This document shows, one piece after another, positions 28,306 to 40,193 of a stretch of 64,000 bases of DNA. Position numbers and translations under genes: made by a program. This DNA comes from Apiotrichum sp. Y4204 (lineage: Eukaryota; Basidiomycota; Tremellomycetes; Trichosporonales; Trichosporonaceae). The notes under the pieces are model-generated. The model worked only from the letters and a program-made list of their open reading frames with translations. It made no database searches and was not told the DNA's origin. Position 1 is the stretch's first letter. Each line of letters begins with the position of its first letter. The stretch lies in the NCBI GenBank assembly GCA_025531455.1, contig JAMYHL010000020.1, positions 372,001 to 436,000 of the forward strand, read 5' to 3'.

Positions 28306-31300
28306 CGTGTGGTCGCTGCCAGTAGGAGAAGATGGGGCAGAGCGTTGAGATGGGGCGTTTGTTGTGGATGATGCTGTTTTCGAAGTGCACGGCAAGGATT
28401 AGAGATCAGCATCTACTGTCGGCTGCATTTGGTTGTTGGTGGTTGGGGCCCAGAATGGATGGATGTACCCGTGCCTCGCGACGAGCAATAAACGGAGCCA
28501 AACGAGGCCTCAAAAAAGACTCTTACTACACGTCATTTATGTTGTAAAATGACTCCCCCAGGATGCGTCTATGTTTCCCACAGCACCAACACGGACGGAC
28601 GCTGGCTCTATCAACACAATTGGGTTGCCCATCACGTCAAAACAAAACAAATACCCATCCCAGCACAACATCAACGATTGACTATACGATACTGACCTAG
28701 CTCCCATGCCGTTTCTGATGAGCTGACATGAACTTACAAACGAATCTACACAGATATACGTGCGACGGATACTCAAATGCAGCAGTGGACGGGCGAGGCG
28801 GCGCAACGCGGCGGGAAACTTACGGTACGATTACGGGCAACGTACGCCTTATCAGCATATCAGTACCAGGGTTTGCAGATTATCTGGACTCGTGCCGCAG
28901 GGACGCGTAGCACGAGTCGTAATGCGTTCTTGCCTTCCGGCGGCCGAATCTGTTCACAGACTCGCCAGTAAGCCTCAGCCACGCCCACGCCTCTTCTTTG
29001 TCTTCGAGTCGCTCAAGTGATGTACTTCATCGCTGTATTCACCATGCTTCTCGTCCCTTCTCACACAAATTCCTGACGTCTGCCGTTCTCACATATCGTT
29101 TTCACTCGTTCCCAGACGAGATGTGCGTGTGCGTGCCTCTGCGAAACTGTACCTATCGGACTGCGTTTCCCGAATGAACTGGCACCGGCAACCGAATAAT
29201 GACAAATGTAGGAACGGACTTGCCGGTCTTGCGTCAGCAAGAGCGGAGCTGCGTGCTCGTGGCTCGCAAGTGCCATAAGATGACACGATAAAGCTTGCTT
29301 GATAAAGCCGTGTTCCGTCAGAGTCGTTCAGCCTGGGAACGCATGGTATGTGATCTTCAGGAACAGCTAAGTGCCGGGAAGCCTTTGATGCTGGCGATGA
29401 CGCCGACCAGGTACTGGGCGACTGGTCTGGGAGAGCGTTTTCGATAAGTGTCCGAGGACGGCGCAGCCCGAAGAGTACATACAGTGGGACAGCGATGGAT
29501 CGGGGTTGACCTCGTCCTCAACGACGGCTGTCGTCAAGCCACGTTATGCCGTGTGGTTCGTAATGGACAGTGGGAGTCGCCAACGCAAGGGTACGACGTT
29601 GAAAGCAGCAGAGACCAACACGACCGACCGGCACATGTGCGGTAGGTGGCTAGCATGGCGATGTGGCGTGTGATCGCTACAGTATGAAAAAACACGACAG
29701 GCTTTGATCAAGCCCCTTGGATGGCTAAATGTCGCGGCATAACGCTTCACGAAGCCGTCAAGCTTTTCGTCAGAGGCGGATTTGCGCTGCTTTAGGAATG
29801 TCCGACTTCCCGCAGAGGGCAGTACAAGGTTTGTTTCCTTATTCCACTGGGACTCCCCTGTTGGGCTTGACAAGCGGCTTGACAAGCGGCGTGGCTGATG
29901 AAGGCACCCAAGAAGGGCCGAAAGAGTTTGCAGCTGACTGGGTCCGCCGGGTTGATCAGCGACCGCGTACAACTTTGGCTTGCGCACTACGAGCTGGCCA
30001 TCTATGTCCATTTGCTGTCAATTGGCACTGTCAGGGACATTCCTTGAGCGACCGACATGACAGCTACTTTAGTGAGAGTGCGATTACCGGTGTTCAATTA
30101 CACCATCGATTGAGAAGCCTGACGAGCCTGGGGTGTTGTTCTGCCGTGACGGTAATGAAGACCGACTTTGGCACAGCCCCGTGTGGCTTTACGATCTTGT
30201 AAGCTGCAGTCACAGTACTGTACGTGGACGATGCTGAATGTCAACTTTTGCCATGAAGCGCTGGCCATCCACGTCGCCGAGAGTGGCTACACTGAATGAA
30301 TACGAGAGGGACTTCCTATCAGTGCCACAAACGCGGCAAATACGTTGGCACGGCCGCCACTACCAAAGTCTACCCAATGTGGCATTTGACCAGGCTGGTC
30401 GCATTGCCTCTGCCCAAAACTAACACCTAGAAATGTGCGCGGTCTACAACCTCCCATTGATGTGCATTGACAATCAGCACGACCTCTGAAACGTGGACCG
30501 GAGAGTTTGTGCGTACAGTAGTAAATCGGGGGCATCTCCGCCCACAGGCACAATCCGCGAAAGCACGAAGCCAAGAACTTGAGTTTCATTATGAAGCGGT
30601 GTTGCACGGAATGAACTGATTCAGAGCTTAAGAAGCTTCTTTCTTTCTGGGTATGTGCATACTGCCGCCCTTCATAGGCATGCCTTCTGAACGGGGGGTG
30701 GGTCACACGACCACCGCTCCACAGCTCCACAGCTCCAGCCCAACACGAACCGGCCTGTCGGGGCTTTCCCGAAGTGATCAACTTGGTGTTAATGACGGAT
30801 CGGGTGGACTGTTTTGGAGCGCGGTAGTGAGTGGAGCTTGACCATGTCAGTCCCCGCACGCGATCAGTCGCGGTCCATGACGTCAGCTTTCTGTCAGTTA
30901 AGTGAAGATGCTTCTATGGGTGAAGGCCATAGTCTCACCTCGTAACCAACGTCTCGCAAAGTATCTGGTGTAATTGCTCGTGTATGAGTTTGTGGTCTTT
31001 GTGGGTGCCGTTGGGGCCATCGCATGGCAGCTTTCGGCACGAGATATTTCGAGAGGGCTACGACGGCCCGCGAACATGGCCAACCTTTTGTGGGGAACGC
31101 TGCGTGGCATGCGGCGATCTCGTAACATTGTCGTAGAGGCGACTCCCGTTTGGTTCGCAGGCTACTCATTTCTCGAGCGACGGCACGGTGGCCTGTCGGG
31201 CGACCAGCAGCAAAGCCGAAAGCATCATCGCTGTCGCCCTGGTGGTATCGGGCTTCGGGGCTGGAGAACGGCCGACAGGGCGCTGCCAACCTCCTCTCCA

Positions 31301-34300
31301 TTGTCGGGCGTGACCAAGGTCCCACATGACAAGCGGCCCGAATCGGCTCGGCAACCGTCATGTCTTCGGAATACACACTTTGTCCAATTCACTGGATGTT
31401 GTCAAAGGGGTACCGAGCGACGGTATGTGGCGGAAACTCGGCAACAACACAGGCCTTAAACATGGTGCTCAGTGCAAGTCAGCCATGCAATCGGTCATCA
31501 GGGGCTGTTCGTACGTCCGCGAGGGGCTGTGCATACGCCAAGATGCGTCCACACGCGTCGAGACGGGTGTGTCCTCTTGGCCAGATGAACTGCTGCGTTG
31601 TGTAACGGCTACGCAGCACAGCTCGGCCCCATCACCCGCTGTGACCAGACTTACTGTGACTGGCTGTCACCTTACATCACACGACAGCCTAATCCTGATC
31701 AGAGGCTAGCGCTGATTCACGAGTTAGGGCTAACTAAGCGCTAGAGAGAGGCATAACCCGCGCCAAGCGCTCAATTGTAGGATCAAGCCATGTGAACAGA
31801 TCAGTTGGCTTTAGCGAAGCTGGTAGCGAATACACCACCGCGTCATGGATGTTCTGTTAGACTTTGAGGGAAGTGCAACGCAGGAACAAAAGCGGGATTT
31901 GCGGGTGCGCGGAAAGAAGTGAAAGATCCTTTGATTCCAGCCGCCTCATGCCGCGCCCCGCTTGGCAGCTCTTCATCTAGACGAAAGCAGCCCTCCATAT
32001 GTCCCCCGAGGTCCAAGCAACCGATAATTCCTACAATGCTGTACTCAGCCGCTACGCGTTCAGCCACAGGTGATTGCGACATGCGACGTCCCTATTAGAT
32101 CTACGGTATTTGCACCTGGCATTGTGCATGGTGGAATCCTAGGAATCTGCCCGGAATGCTACGGAATGCGTCCGAGGAATGGGTGCAGCATTCGCCGCAA
32201 GTCCATTTGTGAACGCGTTGTGACAACGTAAGGCTTTGTTAGCAAGGGTAAGCATGAAACTGGGGTGTTTACCGCAGACGGCTAGGCGTCCCGCAATGGA
32301 AAACCTCTATGAGGGACTACGAGGCATGCAGATGCGCAGAAGCCGTCCACGGACACGTGCAAGGACGCGCGTCGTTTGGCGACGGCATCGAACCACCCCC
32401 ATTGCTACGAATTGCATCGTAAGGTCGGCGACGGGTTCTGTTTCAGGGCCCAATATTCGTCCTTGAGTTTGGACCTCACCACTGCGCAGACTGCACGGAC
32501 ACTCGCATAAAGGGAGTGGACTTTCCATGCCACACGGGCGTTGAGGCGGTGTGAGAAGCGTAAGTCTAGCCCCTGCATTGCGCCTAGACCAGTGCAGCAT
32601 ACTGGCCACCGGTAAGTGTGGCGCTCGTTGGGCATGTGAGTGGGGCTGACAGATCCCATCGGCTGTTGTGACACCTCTTTTGGAAGCCGTTCATGACAGG
32701 CTGGACGCACGCGCTGCTTGCACTGGTCTCCAATCCTCATGATAACGACAGTAATCTCTATTGTGCGCGCGAGTATGTAATTGATCTTGCTGCTCGTCTT
32801 GAATCGTAGATCCGCCAGAAGTCCTAATTGAGCGATGAGTGGCTGACCCCGAAAGCGCACCTGGGCCCGAGTTGTTCGCCTCACGCTGCGAGCTTAACGG
32901 CGAGATCATTGCTGTGGAAGTGGCGCCCAGGCGTCCAAATGGTTGCAACGTGCCCTCCATGTCTTGGAGACCGAGTCTTGCGTGTGCAGCGTGCAGTAAC
33001 GGGGGTTGAATTGCGGGGGATTGGGTGGTTGAGAGTTGGGGCGATGCAAGGCTGCGGGGCTGCGGAAGGGGTTGTTTGCGCGCGCGCGCGCAGCTCATAC
33101 AGCACCTGTAGCACAACGGGAGTATCCGGGGCCTTGACTGGATGTGGTATGCAATGTGTGGAATGTTGAGTACAGCAGGCGGGAATCGCGGAATGTTAAC
33201 TCGAATGTACGGCATGCTCAAACCTTATGTGAGCCACCACATGTGTCGCTAAGAGAGGCACCGGGCCACCGGGCACAAAGATCACGAGAGAGCGGTCAGA
33301 ATGGCCGAGACAGAAGGCATTTGCAACGGGGCCCAGATGCTTGTGATTGAAGGAATGCGTGAAGCATGAAGTTGCCTGCGGGAGCCACAGCGGACCAAGG
33401 ACATGTTAGGTCGACACATGATACAGCCCATATCACATTCATGACGCGTGGGGCGGAATGGTGTCAATTACATGCGATACAGGGCACGAACCATGCAATC
33501 TGGATCTGGAGAGTGTCGCGCTGCTTGGAAACGATCGGCTCCGACATCCGACAGTCGAGCGTTCGGTAGATCCGGTCCGATAGATCTGGACAGTGGGACT
33601 TCTGTTGTTCAGTGGGTCCGTGGCACCTCGATACTGAACAACCGAGGGTTGAACCGTTTGTGATCATCGAGGTTGTGGCACCGCATGATCTCTTCTCTTT
33701 ACTCTTCAAGCCCAAGTTGCAGCGGCGGAGTTGACGAGCTAGGTGATGACATCGCGGCGGAAATGTCCTCAGCCGCTGTTGGTCTGCGGGCTCTGGCAAA
33801 TAGAACGCAGAAGGAAGCGGGGGACCAGCTCCATCAGATAACGACAATACCCCACTCCTTCCAGCGACGCTTGGGCTACGCCACACTTTGTACTGATACT
33901 TTTGTACAGGCCGCATATGCTTACACACCCTCAGATGTATAGCATACGGATGCCGGTGCCAGGCATGTATCCGCAAAGCAATGCTACGCGCCAAAGACCT
34001 GTTGAGCACATGGGTCGAGCGTCATGCTCGTGTTCCCACGCCACAATCCGAGTATTCAACATCCGATGGGAGGAAGCCTTCCTCTGGCACTGGCTGTACA
34101 TACAGCACTTTGTCTCAAAGTGTAAACATAAGGCGCTCCTGTCGGGCTATTTCCAACTCCGGGTCACTCGATCACTGGACGTGTCCCCTCAAGCGGTCCG
34201 ATGTCAGGATCAAGTGAGGCTCGTGGCGTTTAGCATTGTGTGGACGGTACCCCAGTCGAGCAATTCCCGATCATCGATTACCAGGCTCACCTGGTTCCAA

Positions 34301-37300
34301 GAGGTTTTGGCCCAGGGGTCGGGGTACGCCGCACTCGACTGTCTATGTTTATTCGTATCAGATCGAGTGGGGCGAGCGCGGTCAAAACAAGGCCGTGCAC
34401 ATTAGCAGGCCCCGAGGTCCTTCAAAAGCCAATGAGGGAGCATGCCACAAGATAATTGAGTCAGCACAGGAATGTAGCGCGCCGCATTCCACAGGTCCAG
34501 AGGTACACCAGGCGCGTGCAGAATGTCAACTTTGGTCAGTAGACTCGGCATCATGCCCAGCTGGCAAGTATCAGTTTGCAACAACCATCGATCCGTCGAC
34601 CAGCGGCAACTTGCTCGTGTGCCACGACATGCACGACACGGAGCGCCTCTTGTCCCACATGGCATCAAGTTTCAGCTGGTGGCGGGGTGGCGTACACAGG
34701 ACGGAGACCGGTACACCGCAGGCGGCGCCGCCGCGTGGACACAAGGCCGAGATCGCGAAATCTTGGGACACAGCACCTACCAAACACTGGGTCGACTGCA
34801 CCAGCTCTCCACGCCGCTTCGCCAGCCTGGCCAAGAAATGGGGAGTGGCACTCGCTCGTGACAGGAGGAAGGCAAGGGAAAGCGCTCGCCAATGTACATG
34901 GCTTGTCAGACACGAAGAAGGGGAGGCAAAGGAGAGGGAGGTAGGCGGGTGGATCTTGCAGAGGAAAGCAACTGTCAGAACCGTTGTCGAGTGACGACAA
35001 GTGAGATTAATGGAAAACAGTATTGAAGATCGCAGTGTGTCTTGATCAGGACTGGCCTCTGCTGATCTGCTGGTTGCCATGTTTGTGAATCAGCTGTCCT
35101 GTACAAGCCGGTCCGGGTTGCCGGCAAACTTCTAGCGTGATCCGCATATCGGCACATTCCGTCAATCGCGCTAGGTCCGCGGATGCACACCAGGTTCGAG
35201 ATTCCTGAAGTTTGACAGCTCGTCGTTGCCATGCATGCCATGGTCACTTCGAGTCTAGTTTCCACTTGTCGGGCCGGAGAGCCCATGTCCGGCCGGAGCG
35301 GGAAAGCACTGCCCCAGCCCATGTACCTTCAGCTCCGTAGGCATGTGGGATCCGTGGCTTCGGTGGCAAAAGCAAGCAAGGAAATCATAGGATCCTGGCA
35401 GGATCTAGCTTTTGTGGCCCTGTGGCCGATTGACGAAGAAGCTTACGGGGCAACGCCACCAGAAGCTGCGTTTCGCGGCGATCAGGACTGAAGCGACGCT
35501 AAAGGAGTTAGGTGCTCCGATCCAATCCTCGACACCAAGGGGGAGAATTGGTGATCATCGCTGATCTTGTTAGGGTTGACAGAAACCTCGAGTGGCGAGT
35601 ATGAGTCGTTGGCAGACTGTGCATGGCCGCTGTCCGTTTTCCGCGGAAGTTTCCCCAGGGAGGCCGCACAATAGCAATCAGACACCCGCGATAAGACTGT
35701 TCGAAAGTTGTTATTCGGATATACAGCACAGATGGAAGTAGCAGTTGGAGTCAAAGCAAACGAGGCACTGAATTAGTTTTCGTTCTGTCGCCTTCCAAGA
35801 TCAAAATCGAAATTCGCTGTCCGATCCACATTCCGCACCCCACACATTTCCTGGCCCTGGCTGGGAGATCTCCCTCTGTGGATGCGATCCGCAGTCTTCC
35901 GCCCAACCTCTATCTCGCACAGCTCTTGCGCATACACGACTCCATGCACCGGTATCTGACCTTGGCCTTGGGTCCCGTCAGGCAGGAACCCTTCCTTTTC
36001 AACAAAGGCACACCTCAGCGGGCTGCGTTAAGATTGCCCCCCCACGGAGTCGACTGTTTCCAGTAAGCGGCCATCTAAATCATGTCAGCCCGATCAGCCC
36101 CTCTCCGCTCTCACATTCCACATTCCTTGTCGTCAGCCTCCGGCCCGCCAACGGACAAGCGGCCAAGCAGTCCGCCGTTGCGCCGCAGGCGACGTCGTGG
36201 ACCGCTCAACCGTGTTCAGCTTGTTCAGAAGTTCGGCCTTCTCCACTTTGGTCAACTGCCGCTTCGCATCCGTGAGCACCAAAGTCCTCTACAAGCTGCA
36301 GAGCCAATTTATGCAACGCTGGACGTGCCGTTCACACCCTCCAACAAAAGCGTCCGCCCGACACGGAAAATCATAGCCAGGGTGGGAAGCTCCAGATACG
36401 CAGTAAGCAAGTAAGACTTGTTTACATCAGTGAGGTTCAAGGTACTATCAAGCATATCTTTCTCACGACGTTCTTCCTTCCGCTACTGGCACCAAACGTC
36501 AGCAGATGCAGCACAGTGCTTGTTGTGTGTAGGCTTTACTGCAAGCTGCTAGGGGGCGAGGCATTCCGATACCGACAGTCCCGGATCGTCGCTTTCTAAC
36601 TCCGCCCCCCGGCCCGTCTCGTCATGTCCAGATCCGCAACGCCGGCGGCGGCGGCGGCAGCTGCGGCTGTCGTATCAAGCTCCTCCCCGGTTGTTGTTCC
36701 CATGTCTTCCAACGTCCACAGCGGCCCCTTGTAGCGTCAGCCTCTGGCCGTCAGCCTCGTCAGCCTCTTTTCTCGGACTCTCTGTGCAAGTCCTTTGTGT
36801 CCCCTGCTGCGACAGTCCTACAAGCCTGCGGACCCTTAGACAACGGTCAACCCGGGTTTGAGATCTAGTCAACACCGCAGCAGAATACATTGAGTGAATA
36901 AGCCACTGACAGTCTTTGTCGCACCCATCGCCCCTCTTTTGTCCCACTGCCCAGCTCGCCATCGTTGAAATCTCGACAGCTCCTCTGTTGTTCCATTCCA
37001 TCTCGTTCCAGCATTCCCCAGCAAGCAGGAATCTGCGGCCCACTTGCCACCCAATCTTCACTCACTAGAAGGAATCCGTACCGTAGTTCACCCCGCACAT
37101 GAGCTTGGCCACCGGTATCCCATCCACCGTTACACCTTGGGATCAATTTGTGGATTCCCATACTCGTTACACTTAAGCTGGAACGTCGGAACCCACTTCG
37201 ACTCTTGCCACCGGTTCCCCGACATCATCGGCACTTTCAACTTGCAAGCTTTGCAAGCAACCACATCACGGATCCGTCACGACACGGACAACGCCGCCCC

Positions 37301-37700
37301 GACTTCGGTTGTGCACCCACCAGAACTCCTCGCCGCTTGCAGTACGTTGGCGGTGCCATCCCGACGCACACCGCCTCATCACGCCGATCGATAGAGAATC
37401 GCCAGGTATCGCATCTGCAATCGCGGCGAGTGCGGATCGAACCCACTTAACGGCTCAGGCGAGCATACCGATCTACGAGGTATCTTCAAGGATAGATCGG
37501 GTCTTGGAACTTTGGGATTCTTCCCAATAAAGAACGGAGAAAAACTAGACGGGAAGGATACAGGGGGGTAGTGGCAGCCAAACAGGGGTCATCCGTGATT
37601 CTTCTAGAGGTCCAATCGTGTACTTTGTGCACCTGACAAGACCTCGCTTATCAACAGGGACAAGGGACACGGTAGGTGTGTGTCCTGCTGTTACCTTCGC
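28306..37700. other. Long gene-poor region downstream and upstream of no recognisable gene
   Basis: About 9.4 kb with no frame that shows both length and the strong GC-third bias of the surrounding genes. The longest frames (for example 34236-34994 on +) carry no motif and have mixed codon use. No terminal repeats, reverse transcriptase, transposase or integrase motifs could be seen. Minor features are a GCGCGCGCGCGC run near 33080, a doubled TTGACAAGCGGC at about 29868-29891, and a nested palindrome at 31706-31744. It may be decayed intergenic sequence, non-coding transcription units or old transposon remains. Confidence 0.5.
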
Positions 37701-37701
37701 T

Positions 37702-37760
37702 TGATCACTTGCATCACTTGGTCTCTTGGTCACTTGGTCACTTGCTCACTGGATCACTGG
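37702..37760. repeat. Imperfect tandem repeat of CACTTGGT-like units
   Basis: A degenerate series of TGATCACTTG / CATCACTTGG / TCTCTTGGT / CACTTGGT / CACTTGCT / CACTGGAT units, about 8-10 bp each, lies at the left edge of the T-rich leader region of the TEA-factor gene. Confidence 0.6.
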
Positions 37761-37869
37761 CTTGTGCATACGGGCAGAGACATTGCTGCACGTAGAGCGT
37801 GCTGCCAGGTCTCTTTTCGTCACAGGTTCCACTTGGCTTTTACCTACCCCCCGTGACCTACATTCCCCA

Positions 37870-40193
37870 CCCCCTCTGGATCGCATCCATTACATCTTTT
37901 TTTTTCGGCTTTTATTTTATTTTTCAATCTTTTCCTTTTTTTCATTGTTTTTCCTTTTCATCACCGCCCTCCTGCCCCTCCATCCCTTCAATTTTTTTTA
38001 ATTTTTTTTTTAATTTTTTTTTTTTCTTTCCATTTTGCCATCGCCGCCTTTATTTTTTCTATTTTATTATTTTATTTTATATTACTGCCATTTCCGAAGT
38101 TCGGTTCCTCCCCCCTTCAACCGACTGGGGCCCATTCCTCGGCCCATTCCTCGTGCCCCTCTGTGCAACCCTCTACCCTCTTCCACAACCCTTCGTGCGC
38201 TCCTTCTACCCCCCTCCAGGCCAGCAAACAGGCCCGGAAAGCTGGAAACCCACTCGGACCACTCAGTAGTGATCATCTTGAATCATCTCAATACAGGATC
38301 ACAGGATCCGACGAGTAATATCGTCCTCCGTCCCCACGCCAATTGCCTAGGGCCGCCCACTCCAGAGCACCTTGATCACACTTTTCACCGTCGCCATCAT
38401 TTCCATTCCATCGCACGCACCGAGCTCAACCTTCTCGGTCTGCATCACAACCTCACACCACAACTCAGTGCTGTGCTTCGCAGCTGCGAGCGACGACGAG
38501 CAGCGTGGTTTCGGGGTTTCTTTACCCTGGCTGCCCCCCTCGTCCCCAACCCCTCCCCTCACGCCTTGCTCGCATACCGCGCTCTCACATTCCTCGAGCC
38601 CAGGTATTGGGTCGTCATAGCGTCCCTCCGCCTTTCGCTGGTCTGCCCCGCCGCCCGAGTGCCCCGACCGCTACCCCTCTGTCCTCTTGTGTCGCCGGGA
38701 CCTTTACCTCTGGCGCTGGCCCTTTTTCGCCCTCCTCCTCTTCTGCGTCCAACCTCTCCTCCGTCCGCCTCCACCCCTACCGGCTGGCTGCTTGGCCAGT
38801 GAGCACCTCGACACAACAAAAAGCCTTCCTTCCCTCCTTGCACAAGGCGAAGTCTGGTCCTGGCTGGCCGACCTACGTCGCACACTGTGCACTGATAACT
38901 AAAACGCTGCACAGGTTCTGGCTCGAGGTTTGCATTCCCCGCCCATTCCGCAAGCCGCCCCGCGCCCGCGCCCACGCCCGTCGCCCGCGCCCGTTCGCCC
39001 GTTCGTCCGTCGCCCGTCACCTCTGCTCTCTTGCCCCCCGCCCCGCCCCGGCCCTGCTCCCCGACCCCACCCAACCACCTCGTTGCCATATATCCCACAA
39101 TATCCCAATTCTTGCAATCCATCTCGGTCAGCAAACAGACAGAGCCGAGACAAACCCACCTGCCAGCGTGTAGGGGATACTAGCACCCAGCTGGCATTGA
39201 AGCGACCGACGGCCCGCGGCTTTGAGCAGCGACAAAGCTTCCAGAAAACTTGGTTGCGCTCTTCAAGATCTCTTCGTCGCTCACTTAATCATCATCTTGC
39301 AGTATATTTCAAGTCTCTTCCTTCCTCAAAAACCCCCTTCGCCTCTGGCTCTCATCTCGATACGACCCGTTCCTCCGCATACGTTCTGGATCCTAGCACT
39401 CTGTAGCTACAGCCGTTTGCCGACTATACGTGAAGCTTCGACCATACAAACAAACAGTTCCCGCTCAGCGTAGTTGTGCGGAACGCGTCCATCACCGATC
39501 TGCCAGTCACCCTCCACTCTCTTGCCCCGCCCAACCCAGCCGCGTCTTTAACAACACAACGGTACAACCTTTCACCGTAACTTCCTGTGCCCAAGTATTA
39601 CGTTTGTGTGTGCACACCAGACCTGTCATCCGTCACCCTACCGTTTGATCTCCGAAAAGTGTGAGTGTCTGTCTTGTCGGGTGGCGGCGGCGTCAGTGTG
39701 GAGCTTCCCACGATCCTTCTATGCTTCACAACCGCACGACCAAAGGTCGTTGTAGCAGAGCCTCCATTCACTTTTTTGACTATCCATCCCATTTCCCATG
39801 CTCACACCGCCCAACAGACCACATCATCCCCCGCGTATCCAAGGCGCGTCGTGTATCACCGCGCCCAGTACACACACGTACGCAGCGTCCACACATCGCC
39901 CGACAGCCCAACATTGCTGTCGAAGCTTGCGCCTGCCATTCGACCGCAGAGACAACTGTCGGCCACCTCCCCCCACCTCTGCAAGTCAAGCGCACATCCA
40001 TAAGCCAGCGTGCTTTCATCATTTCCTCCCTCTCCCTCTTCTACGCACCGGCTCTCCGACCCTGTGAAGAGATCGAAATCACAGATCCGAGATCTGTTTC
40101 TCCCTGTGTCCTAGACCCGTGCGCTCACGCCACCTGGATCTAGAATCTTTTCACCCCACTCCCAATCAACCCATCATTTCCACCATCACAGTC
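37870..40193 (+). promoter_or_regulatory. Long pyrimidine-rich leader upstream of the TEA-domain gene
   Basis: Between 37890 and 38110 the + strand is dominated by T runs of 8-12 and TTTTA/TTTTC tracts. From there to 40193 it stays C/T-rich with many short ATG-initiated frames. Developmental regulators in fungi often have multi-kb leaders with upstream ORFs and leader introns, so this is best read as promoter plus 5' UTR. No protein-coding exon was supported. The boundary of transcription cannot be placed. Confidence 0.5.

Noticed and set aside
34236..34994. 252-codon + strand frame in the gene-poor region
   Set aside because: Mixed codon use, no recognisable domain, starts and stops without promoter or splice context.
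37390..37465. tRNA-like segment on the minus strand with GGGTTCGATCC
   Set aside because: The T-arm has a mismatch and no acceptor or anticodon stem can be completed.
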